Shown: positions 53,943 to 61,156 of the stretch, in pieces
Layout: every line of letters begins with the position of its first letter
Numbering within the stretch: position 1 is the first letter of the stretch
Assembly (NCBI RefSeq): GCF_963666015.1
Contig: NZ_OY762555.1
Coordinates: 806,001 to 870,000 of the forward strand
Length of the DNA: 64,000 nucleotides
Source of the DNA: an uncultured Sphaerochaeta sp.
Lineage (GTDB): Bacteria > Spirochaetota > Spirochaetia > Sphaerochaetales > Sphaerochaetaceae
Direction: 5' to 3'
Translations under genes and position numbers: made by a program
Notes under the pieces: generated by a model
What the model saw: the letters and a program-made list of their open reading frames with translations, nothing else
Told to the model about the DNA's origin: nothing
Databases searched by the model: none

Positions 53943-54602
53943 TCAGGTCACATTTATCGCGGGAGGAATAGGATGAACATACGCTTCTAAGCATTGTCTC
54001 AGCTCCTTGGCAGCAAGAAAAACATTTGGTTGGCTGACGAGGGCTGAAACCACGGCAAACCCTTGCACACCATACGGAGCACACAACGGGATGGTCTCCT
54101 TGTTCATGCCACCGATGGTCACGATTGGTAAATGCACCGCCTTGCGTATTGCTGCCAATGTTTGGAGAGAAACATACGATGCATCCTGTTTGGTTTGGGT
54201 TGCAAACATGGCTCCAACCCCTAGATAGTCCGCTCCATCAGCTTGGGCTTTTATAGCCTGGGCCACAGTTGCAACAGAGACACCCAGCAAGCGTTTTGGG
54301 CCCAGTTTTGCACGTGCCTCAGAGACCGACAGGTCCTGCTGACCAATATGTAATCCAAAAGCATCCACCCCTAGAGCAACATCCAGCCGGTCATTGATTA
54401 CCAGAGGGACTTCGTATGCATCGCAGAGCCGCTTGATCCGTTTACCCAACGCGATGAAAGTTTCAGTATCCAGATATTTTTCACGCAATTGCACCAAAGT
54501 GATACCACCTGCAAGAGCTTGTTCAACACACGCTTCCAAGGTCTTCGTTCTCAAGAGTGTTCGATCTGTAACCATATACAAGGCATAATCCACCTCACAC
54601 AT
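53943..54602 (-). CDS. thiE: thiamine-phosphate synthase
   Basis: The 219-residue TIM-barrel enzyme joins HMP diphosphate and thiazole phosphate. YMVTDRTLL, VQLREKYLDTETF, LVINDRLDVAL, GLHIGQQDL and LGVGAMFATQTK are family motifs. The ATG at 54602 overlaps the CytX-like stop by 8 bases and has GGAGG upstream. It is the last gene of the thiamine operon. Confidence 0.95.
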   Translation of the reverse strand: MCEVDYALYMVTDRTLLRTKTLEACVEQALAGGITLVQLREKYLDTETFIALGKRIKRLCDAYEVPLVINDRLDVALGVDAFGLHIGQQDLSVSEARAKLGPKRLLGVSVATVAQAIKAQADGADYLGVGAMFATQTKQDASYVSLQTLAAIRKAVHLPIVTIGGMNKETIPLCAPYGVQGFAVVSALVSQPNVFLAAKELRQCLEAYVHPIPPAINVT

Positions 54603-55797
54603 GTTTTTGCCTCCTCTTAATGAGGACACTGATTCCTCCGACCACAAGGAATATAAGCAGGGAATTACTTACATCAATGAGAAAAGACTGCATCAGAAAG
54701 TACAGCACCACACCAAGGACCCATAGTGTCATGTTTGTTAGATCCCAACGGTTTGTTTGCGCGGAAGGTCTGTGAAGGATGAAGTAATCGACAAACAACA
54801 GTGCATACAGGGGAGAGAATATGGCCCCAATGAGATACAGAAACGGTTCAATGGTATCCATTGGAAGCAGGAGGGCGATGAGCAGGCTGATGAACGTAAA
54901 GAGTATTGAAAGCACCTTTCCGTGATTCAACGGCCAGATATTCATGAAACTATCGCCCGCCGAATATACATCCAGGTAGGTGGTGGTTACGGTCGAAAAG
55001 AATACAATGAAAAGCGAAGCCAGCCCAAACCCTGAAATTGTCAGCATCAATGCAATATCAGAACTCCCGGTAGCCAGGGATAGCCCTAGCCCCAATGCAA
55101 ACATACAGCTCCCAACAACCGAATAGCCAACGGCGCTCCACAACGGACCGCCTCCCCTCTTTCTGGCGTGTTGGGTGTAATCCCCTATCAAGGGTAGCCA
55201 AGAGAGACACATGGCGATATTCAATTCCACTCCCTGCCAGAAGGAAATCATCGGCCATGTTCCTTCTACGGCATTGAAGGTAAGATCGCGTATAAGCCGA
55301 TATCCCATCACCAGGCTCAACAGCAGCAACAGGACAACCACCAGACCATTGAGTTGTGCATGTTGGCGCGATATGGACAGCAACCAAGCAGAAATACACA
55401 GGGCAATCCCGATCATCCAGAGGTCGGGATTGCTGTATCCATACAGCGTTGTGGTGATCTGGTCAAGAATTCGGGAACCTTGCAGCATCATGATGGATGT
55501 CCATCCAACCAACTGAAGAATATTGAAACCTGAGAAAGCATATGATCCATAAATACCAAATGAGTAACGGGTTGACTCCATCGCCGAAGTTCGTAAGGAT
55601 CTGCTCATAACAGCTGCAAGATACAACAGGGCACCTCCGATGATGTGCCCAAGGAGAATTGCCACCAATCCGAACGACATGCCTAGGGAAGCCAGTACAC
55701 TTCCAGAGAGTATCTCTGCAACGGAAATTGCTGCCCCTGCCCAAATCAGGAATAATGAATGGTTTGAAAACCCTTTAGAAGGAGAATTATTTGACAT
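54595..55797 (-). CDS. cytX: NCS1 permease, CytX-like HMP transporter
   Basis: The 400-residue protein has twelve predicted membrane helices and resembles CodB/CytX (FLIWAGAAISVAEILSGSV, in part; STVTTTYLDVYSAGDSF, in part). Its place between thiM and thiE under TPP riboswitches indicates uptake of hydroxymethylpyrimidine rather than cytosine. It overlaps thiM by 11 bases. Confidence 0.88.
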   Translation of the reverse strand: MSNNSPSKGFSNHSLFLIWAGAAISVAEILSGSVLASLGMSFGLVAILLGHIIGGALLYLAAVMSRSLRTSAMESTRYSFGIYGSYAFSGFNILQLVGWTSIMMLQGSRILDQITTTLYGYSNPDLWMIGIALCISAWLLSISRQHAQLNGLVVVLLLLLSLVMGYRLIRDLTFNAVEGTWPMISFWQGVELNIAMCLSWLPLIGDYTQHARKRGGGPLWSAVGYSVVGSCMFALGLGLSLATGSSDIALMLTISGFGLASLFIVFFSTVTTTYLDVYSAGDSFMNIWPLNHGKVLSILFTFISLLIALLLPMDTIEPFLYLIGAIFSPLYALLFVDYFILHRPSAQTNRWDLTNMTLWVLGVVLYFLMQSFLIDVSNSLLIFLVVGGISVLIKRRQKHV

Positions 55798-56611
55798 ACA
55801 GCTTCCCCCTTTGCATCAAGAGAGCACCATCGAGGGAGCTGAGATGGTCAAACAAGGCAGTATGAAAACTTCCCAAACCGGAGTGATCGCTCGCTTGTTC
55901 TCCGGCAATACCCATACAAAGCAGGGCCGTCACGGTAGCTGAGAAATAGTCATCGGTTACCGCACAGCAGGCCCCGACCATCGCAGTACTCATGCATCCT
56001 GTACCTGTAATCTGCGTCAGAGCAGGATGACCATTTTCTATGATTGCTATTGATGTACCATCCGAAACAATATCGGCCTTGCCGGTAATGGCAACAATAC
56101 ATCCAAGTTTCTGGGCAAGATTACAAGCAATTTCCTTGGTTTCTTCAATCTGTTCGGTACCATCACAGCCAGCAGCATCGACACCTGAGGTATGACTGCT
56201 CATCTGGGCAACACTTCGAATCTCTGAAAGATTCCCGCGAATCACGTTAGGAACAAGGTCAGAAATCAAGTTTTGCACGGTATCTGTCCTATAGGAGGAA
56301 GCTCCCGATCCCACTGGATCGAGAATGATGGGGATGCCACAGTCTCGCGCAATGTGGGCAGCTGTGAACATCGAAGAACGTGTTCGGTCGTTGAGGGTCC
56401 CGATATTGAGGACCAAAGCATTGCTCAAGCGAACAATATCTTCCATCTCTTCCACAGCATCCGCCATAATGGGAGAGCCTCCCAAGGCGAGGACTACATT
56501 GGCACAATCCTGTACCGTGACGTAATTGGTAATCTGATGAATGATTGATTTCTTCCTACGTATAGCCTGCAGTATCTCAGTACTGTTTGAGTACATTTGT
56601 TTCGTATCCAT
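55787..56611 (-). CDS. thiM: hydroxyethylthiazole kinase
   Basis: The 274-residue enzyme phosphorylates the thiazole precursor. IHQITNYVTVQDCANVVLA, LGGSPIMADAVEEME, ILDPVGSGAS and TGTGCMSTAMVGA (catalytic Cys in GTGC) are typical. AAGGAGGAG precedes the ATG. It stands 12 bases after thiD. Confidence 0.96.
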   Translation of the reverse strand: MDTKQMYSNSTEILQAIRRKKSIIHQITNYVTVQDCANVVLALGGSPIMADAVEEMEDIVRLSNALVLNIGTLNDRTRSSMFTAAHIARDCGIPIILDPVGSGASSYRTDTVQNLISDLVPNVIRGNLSEIRSVAQMSSHTSGVDAAGCDGTEQIEETKEIACNLAQKLGCIVAITGKADIVSDGTSIAIIENGHPALTQITGTGCMSTAMVGACCAVTDDYFSATVTALLCMGIAGEQASDHSGLGSFHTALFDHLSSLDGALLMQRGKLYVK

Positions 56612-56623
56612 GATTGCTCCTCC

Positions 56624-57424
56624 TTATCGGGCTAATCCATTGTTGTAGAGATCATAAAAATGATGTGTGGGACCGCATCCTTTCCCCAAAGACAGTGCAT
56701 GCTCAATGGCCATGGTCACATACGCCTTTGCTTCTTCCACTGCTTGATCGATAGGCTTACCCAATGCAAGGTTTGCAGCAATTGCAGATGAGAAAGTACA
56801 CCCTGTACCGTGCGTATTCTTGGTATCTATTCGTTTTGCGTTGAACCACAGCATTCTGTTTCCGTCATATAGCAGATCAGCTGCATCATCACAGCGGTGA
56901 CCACCCTTGACCAGTACATAGGGTGTGCCATACCCGTGAATTTTTCGTGCTGCCTCTTGCATGTCTTCAATTGAAGTAATGTGCATATTGGTAAGGACTT
57001 CTGCCTCGGGAATGTTGGGGGTTACCACATTCGCATACGGCAATACCAGATCAGCCAAGGTCTGTGCCAATTTGGTATCCATGAGGGGAAACCCGTTTTT
57101 TGCTATCATTACAGGATCCAGTACAATGTTTTTGGGTTTTCTTTCCTTCAACTCTTTGGCGACTGTCTCCATGACCAACTCGGAAGGTAGCATTCCGATC
57201 TTGACCGCATCGACACGGATGTCCTCAAAAACTGCCTGTAGCTGCCCAGCTATCAATGTTGAAGAAACGTTTTGTGCTCCTATCACCCGTTGGGTGTTCT
57301 CTGCGACGACAGAGACAATGACGCTCATTCCGTATACACCATGAGCTGCAAATGTCTTCAGGTCTGCTTGAATGCCGGCACCGCCGCTGCAATCCGAGCC
57401 CGCGATGGTCAATACATGTTTCAT
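56624..57424 (-). CDS. thiD: hydroxymethylpyrimidine (phosphate) kinase
   Basis: The 266-residue ribokinase-fold enzyme phosphorylates HMP and HMP phosphate. TIAGSDCSGGAGIQADLKT, LDPVMIAKNG, LVKGGHRCDDA and the anion hole DTKNTHGTGCTFSSAIAANL (in part) are conserved. GAGGAGG precedes the ATG. It is first in thiD-thiM-cytX-thiE, a salvage set without thiC or thiG in the window. Confidence 0.96.
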   Translation of the reverse strand: MKHVLTIAGSDCSGGAGIQADLKTFAAHGVYGMSVIVSVVAENTQRVIGAQNVSSTLIAGQLQAVFEDIRVDAVKIGMLPSELVMETVAKELKERKPKNIVLDPVMIAKNGFPLMDTKLAQTLADLVLPYANVVTPNIPEAEVLTNMHITSIEDMQEAARKIHGYGTPYVLVKGGHRCDDAADLLYDGNRMLWFNAKRIDTKNTHGTGCTFSSAIAANLALGKPIDQAVEEAKAYVTMAIEHALSLGKGCGPTHHFYDLYNNGLAR

Positions 57425-57494
57425 CTCAAATCCTCCTCATATGGTTCACTTGCTGGAAAGGACAAGTACGATCAATGATTTGGATTGATGTATT

Positions 57495-57570
57495 GCTTCC
57501 CTACGCCAGTGTTAACTGCCAGGTTCCAAGGGTCAGGTTCTACCTTCTCAACTCCGAAGAGTCCCCCCGC
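57495..57570 (-). promoter_or_regulatory. TPP riboswitch, downstream copy
   Basis: On the minus strand it shows the THI-box core: GGGGGG start, TTGAGA, ACCCTTGGAACCTG and CTGGCGTAGGGAAGC. All 76 bases are identical to the copy at 57633-57708. About 70 bases without a T-run terminator separate it from the thiD start, so it probably acts on translation by masking the ribosome site. Confidence 0.95.
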
Positions 57571-57585
57571 ATCGCTTGTATATAT

Positions 57586-57609
57586 AAAAAAATCTCCCCG
57601 TGGGGAGAT
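57586..57609 (-). terminator. intrinsic terminator between the two TPP riboswitches
   Basis: ATCTCCCC and GGGGAGAT (57592-57609) form a strong stem, followed on the minus strand by a seven-T run (57592-57586). It stands after the upstream riboswitch, so that copy probably controls termination. Confidence 0.88.
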
Positions 57610-57632
57610 GATTATCCTAAGTGGATCTATCA

Positions 57633-57708
57633 GCTTCCCTACGCCAGTGTTAACTGCCAGGTTCCAAGGGTCAGGTTCTACCTTCTCAACTCCGAAGAGT
57701 CCCCCCGC
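57633..57708 (-). promoter_or_regulatory. TPP riboswitch, upstream copy
   Basis: Same 76-base sequence as the downstream copy, with all core THI-box elements. It begins about 12 bases after the expected transcription start and is followed by a terminator hairpin. Confidence 0.95.
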
Positions 57709-57726
57709 TTTCGTACTGTTTTAGCC

Positions 57727-57755
57727 AACATAGGAAAAATCGTGGATTATGTCAA
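57727..57755 (-). promoter_or_regulatory. promoter of the thiamine operon
   Basis: On the minus strand TTGACA (57750-57755) and TATGTT (57727-57732) are 17 bases apart, directly before the first riboswitch. Confidence 0.8.
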
Positions 57756-58150
57756 CCGTATAAATACGCACAAAGTTTTCCGATTTTTACCCAATTAAGT
57801 CAGAACGGACATGCAACGCTGTCTAGCAGATACGACTTCGATGTCGATATTGCTGTCTGGGAAATGCAGAGTATCAAGAATGATATCTGTCCATTCATTG
57901 ATCAATAACTCAATTGACTAGTAACAACTGAGCGTTCCAATCAAGATTCTGAATACCCAACAAAAACCTCACAATACTCTGCAAGGACTTCGTCAGGAAT
58001 TGATTATACTACTTGTATAGAGATAGCTTAATGTTCTCAGGCGATGGTATGGTGATAATGAACTCATTAGAAAATATCAGAATAACCTTGCACAACAACC
58101 CTATACCCTGAGGTTGTAATACTACTGCTTATGTTGACGGCCTATACTCA
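57756..58150. other. 395-bp gap with a coding remnant and the left direct repeat
   Basis: On the minus strand a start-less 41-codon frame from 57917 to the TAA at 57795 (including LLINEWTDIILDTLHF) looks protein-like and may be the tail of a lost gene; I do not recognise it. The left 96-bp direct repeat follows at 57957-58052. The rest shows a short ACAACC/GGTTGT hairpin near 58094-58117 after vapC. Confidence 0.35.
57957..58052. repeat. left copy of a 96-bp direct repeat flanking vapBC
   Basis: It matches 58855-58950 at 89 of 96 positions with no gap. It contains a copy of the last 16 bases of ilvE including its stop. The hairpin arm CGAAGTCCT of the right copy is mutated here. Confidence 0.85.
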
Positions 58151-58552
58151 TCAAATCGTCCAGTCGATAACCCGTAAGCCCTCAACCCGTTTGAATTCTC
58201 TGGTATTATTGGTAACCAGAATTAATCCTTGGCTCCTTGCATGACCTGCAATATGGAGATCATTTATGCCGATTACGGTTCCCTTTCGTTCCAAATCCGC
58301 TCGAATTTCACCATAGTGGGCTGCAGCAGTTTCATTATAGCTGAGAACTTCCAGACGTGAAACAAAGTCTTCCACAACCCTACGATTCCTCTCAGGGAAG
58401 GAGCTTTTCTCCACACCATGTATGAGTTCTCCTAATGTTATGGAGCTAATGCACATGCGCCCTGCATGGGTGTTGAATGTATCAAGAAGAGCCTCTGGCC
58501 GACGTTTGATTACATAGATGACGATATTGGTATCTAATAGATGTGTAAGCAT
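58151..58552 (-). CDS. vapC: VapC-type PIN-domain toxin
   Basis: The 133-residue PIN-domain ribonuclease shows the acidic residues D7 (LLDTNIVIY), E42 (ITLGELIHG) and D98 (GINDLHIAGHA), and the C-terminal LVTNNTREFKRVEGLRV typical of VapC toxins that cut tRNA. It starts directly after the antitoxin stop. Both lie in an 802-bp block between direct repeats. Confidence 0.93.
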   Translation of the reverse strand: MLTHLLDTNIVIYVIKRRPEALLDTFNTHAGRMCISSITLGELIHGVEKSSFPERNRRVVEDFVSRLEVLSYNETAAAHYGEIRADLERKGTVIGINDLHIAGHARSQGLILVTNNTREFKRVEGLRVIDWTI

Positions 58553-58789
58553 TTACAATGATTCCCGTTCTCTTTGGTATTGGGATGCCCTTTCTGCCAT
58601 AAAATCATCAGTGACACCCTCATCGGTAGGATGAAAAAAAGTATCCCAAGAATTATGTATCGGTTCGAGTATCCTGGTAGTGCCAACAATCCGCACAGAG
58701 ACTTTTTTCACCTGGTCTGGAAACCTTGTATCTGCAGGCAACCGTACTGCTTGAGTCCTATTGTTTTCAAATACAGATCCAATCTTCAT
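58553..58789 (-). CDS. vapB: VapB-type antitoxin
   Basis: The 78-residue AbrB/SpoVT-type protein has KIGSVFENNRTQAVRLPAD, the DNA-binding swapped-hairpin domain of VapB, and a C-terminal tail with WDTFF that should block VapC. The ATG at 58789 has AAGGAGGGA upstream; a longer in-frame ORF crosses the promoter. It probably represses its own promoter through the palindrome at 58805-58827. Confidence 0.92.
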   Translation of the reverse strand: MKIGSVFENNRTQAVRLPADTRFPDQVKKVSVRIVGTTRILEPIHNSWDTFFHPTDEGVTDDFMAERASQYQRERESL

Positions 58790-58804
58790 GGCTCCCTCCT
58801 TGTT

Positions 58805-58827
58805 GCTATATATATAAAGTATATAGC
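58805..58827. promoter_or_regulatory. vapBC operator
   Basis: GCTATATA and TATATAGC arms with a 7-base spacer cover the -10 of the vapBC promoter, 16 bases before vapB. This is where VapB-VapC complexes usually bind. Confidence 0.65.
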
Positions 58828-58846
58828 ATAAATGAGGGAGTATCAA
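58818..58846 (-). promoter_or_regulatory. vapBC promoter
   Basis: On the minus strand TTGATA (58841-58846) and TATACT (58818-58823) are 17 bases apart. It lies inside the repeat-flanked block, so the cassette carries its own promoter. Confidence 0.75.
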
Positions 58847-58854
58847 CAGAGAAT

Positions 58855-58950
58855 CCAACGAAGTCCTCACAATACTCAGCAAGGACTTCGTCAGGAATCG
58901 ATTATACTACTTGTATAGAGACAGCTTAATGTTATCAGGCGATGGTATGG
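58855..58950. repeat. right copy of the 96-bp direct repeat, overlapping the ilvE 3' end
   Basis: It covers the last 16 bases of ilvE (58935-58950) and the region after it. It holds a perfect 9-base stem, CGAAGTCCT (58859-58867) and AGGACTTCG (58882-58890), which could end ilvE transcription although no T run follows. Confidence 0.85.
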
Positions 58951-59960
58951 ATCCACCCTTCTGGTGCTTCTATTCTCCCCATCTGTATTCCGGTAAGGGT
59001 ATCATAGAGTTTCTGGGTAATCGGTCCCATCTTCTCCATCCCACTTGGCATCGTGATAACTCCACTTTCTGTGGTAACGGATCCAATGGGAGAGATAACA
59101 GCAGCAGTACCGCATAAACCTCCTTCCACGAACTCAGAAAGCTCACTTAACGGTATCTCTCGTTCTTCTGTCTCCAGATGTAGATACTCTTTCGCGACAT
59201 ACATAAGTGATCTTCTGGTGATAGAAGGAAGAATGGTATCACTCTTGGGAGTTACCACCTTGTTATCCTTGGTAATGAAGATGAAGTTTGCCCCACCAGT
59301 CTCTTCAATGAACGTGTGGGTTGCCGCATCAAGATACATGTTCTCATCAAACCCGTTCTTTTTTGCGTTATAACCGGGGTACAGACTCATGGCATAGTTC
59401 AATCCTGCCTTAATATGTCCCGTGCCTCTCGGGGCTGCACGGTCGTAACTGCTTACCTGTAATCTCAATGGCCTCACACCACCCTTGAAATAAGGGCCGA
59501 CAGGGGTACTGAACATCCTGAAGGTATACTCAGGAGCCGGAGCAACCCCGATAACAGGACCGCTCCCAAATAGAAATGGCCTGATATAGAGAGTGGCACC
59601 CGTACCATAGGGTGGCACATAGGCAAGGTTTGCCTTGACCAACTTATCGAGTGCATCGATGAACCGCTCTATGGGGAAGGGAGGCATGAGAAGACGCTCA
59701 GCCGTCTCATACATACGCTCGGCATTGAGGTCAGGACGGAAGGTGACAACTCGACCATCTACAGTGGTATATGCTTTCAAACCCTCAAAGCAGGTTTGCG
59801 AATACTGCAAAACCCCTGCAGACTCACTGATGCTTACATTTGCATCATCCACCATTGCTCCATCGTCCCATTTCCCATCCTTAAAACGGGAAACATACCG
59901 TTTGTCTGTCTCGATATACGTAAATCCGAGACTGGCCCAATCAATGTTCTTCTTTTCCAT
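58935..59960 (-). CDS. ilvE: branched-chain amino acid aminotransferase
   Basis: The 341-residue fold-type IV PLP enzyme transfers the amino group between glutamate and branched-chain 2-oxo acids. The PLP lysine is K184 in GHIKAGLNYA. GLKAYTTVDGRVVTFRPDLNA, in part, YIRPFLFG and EETGGANFIFI are family motifs. The ATG at 59960 follows AAGGAAG; a TTG 15 bases upstream is a poor start. It is monocistronic. Its 3' end is part of the repeat that flanks vapBC. Confidence 0.96.
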   Translation of the reverse strand: MEKKNIDWASLGFTYIETDKRYVSRFKDGKWDDGAMVDDANVSISESAGVLQYSQTCFEGLKAYTTVDGRVVTFRPDLNAERMYETAERLLMPPFPIERFIDALDKLVKANLAYVPPYGTGATLYIRPFLFGSGPVIGVAPAPEYTFRMFSTPVGPYFKGGVRPLRLQVSSYDRAAPRGTGHIKAGLNYAMSLYPGYNAKKNGFDENMYLDAATHTFIEETGGANFIFITKDNKVVTPKSDTILPSITRRSLMYVAKEYLHLETEEREIPLSELSEFVEGGLCGTAAVISPIGSVTTESGVITMPSGMEKMGPITQKLYDTLTGIQMGRIEAPEGWIHTIA

Positions 59961-60041
59961 ACTTGCTTCCTTCAATCAAAGAGGGCTCAGAAGAGTCCGA
60001 TTTGGGCCATTGTACTACTTCATATACATTTCGTCTATTTA

Positions 60042-60060
60042 TATGCAGAAAATTTGCATA
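60042..60060. promoter_or_regulatory. inverted repeat upstream of ilvE
   Basis: TATGCA and TGCATA arms with a 7-base spacer lie 82 bases before the ilvE ATG. A TATAAA just downstream on the minus strand may be the -10, with a poor -35. A candidate regulator site only. Confidence 0.3.
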
Positions 60061-60188
60061 AAATCAGATTATTCTGTTTTTTGGTGCTGCATCAAAGGCG
60101 ACAAAAGCGTCATTAAAACTGACTATCCGGATACAAGAACTTCTCTTTATGTCACAGAAGACGCACTGATAACATCATATTTTCAGTA

Positions 60189-60776
60189 TTATAAATCTAC
60201 TTCACAAAGATTCTTTGGATGATTTTGCTCACCCTTTCTCCAAGGCGATCTTAGTCCATCAATATGTTCAAATAAATCTGGTTTAATCGGAGCCCACATT
60301 GGATCAAGAATGAAATCAATGCCTTCACGTCGAGCCAACTTTGCAGCAGATACAAAATCGCTATCTCCGGAGATCAGTATTATCTGGTCAACTTGTTTTT
60401 ATATGATAGAGATGCGATATCAAGACCGATTTTCATATCTACACCTTTTTGTTCTACAGACAAGGAAAAATCATGTTCTTCCAATTCAGTTATGGTTTTC
60501 TTGCCTCTAAAAAGGCTTTTGATTGTATCCGATCTTAATGCATAATAAGCCGTTGGTTCTGATAATCGTCCCAACCTAAGAGCAAACTTTCGTTGTTTCT
60601 TAAGTTGATCAAGGAATTCGTTAGCCCAGCCGAAAAGATCAGTTTTACCAAAATCAATAGTTCTGTCATGAAGAGGATGAAATATCTTTTTATTAATTGG
60701 GGGACATTGGCCCCCAAAGCAGTTCTGCCCGTTTTCGATAAAATCCACCATCAACTACTATTGCCGTTTTTGCCAT
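60189..60776 (-). pseudogene. broken NYN-domain (LabA/DUF88-type) protein gene
   Basis: From ATG 60776 (GGAGGGTGG before it) the frame reads MAKTAIVVDGGFYRKRAELL and stops after 27 codons. A second frame continues as CPPINKKIFHPLHDR through KGVDMKIGLDIASLSYKN. A third frame, after a five-A run near 60402, continues as QVDQIILISGDSDFVSAAKL and ends at TAA 60189. Together they form one NYN RNase-like protein with the acidic motifs DGG, DMKIGLD and GDSDF. An internal deletion of about 30 codons and a one-base frameshift have destroyed it. Confidence 0.85.
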
Positions 60777-61156
60777 CCACCCTCCGATAATTCCAAAGAA
60801 AAGCTCCCAGTCTCGGAACTTCCCTTATTGTGGGAGACTTACTACTGAAAGCGGGTTAATTAATATCCTATGTTTAGAATAAAGTAGTCTAATTTGACTG
60901 TCAACCTTATATGTTTCATAGCATTGAACCAAAACTGTCTCGAATATGAAAAATCCCACTCATACCGCAAATGAAATATTCCAGTACAGGGAAGAGCTGT
61001 GGTTTAATGAGTGAAGGACTGGGAAGAGTATCACCAAAAGAGGAGTGACAAGGAGGCCCTATCTTGTTAGCTCTTGAGAAACTTCCTCCTTCAAAAATCC
61101 ATATGGTAACATTGTTATCTATTCAGATCTTGTTCAAGAGACCACACAGAAATCTG
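60777..61156. other. 380-bp gap between the NYN pseudogene and the glycosidase
   Basis: It holds the promoter of the NYN gene at 60876-60904. The rest shows no convincing frame. A GTGGGAGACTT and TCCCAGTC pairing near 60807-60840 is a weak hairpin. I see nothing else. Confidence 0.35.
60876..60904 (-). promoter_or_regulatory. promoter of the NYN pseudogene
   Basis: On the minus strand TTGACA (60899-60904) and TATTCT (60876-60881) are 17 bases apart, about 100 bases before the ATG. It appears intact although the gene is broken. Confidence 0.55.

Noticed and set aside
57495..57708. Two 76-base repeats considered as a CRISPR-like or mobile repeat
   Set aside because: The repeats contain the full TPP riboswitch core and lie before thiD, which explains them.
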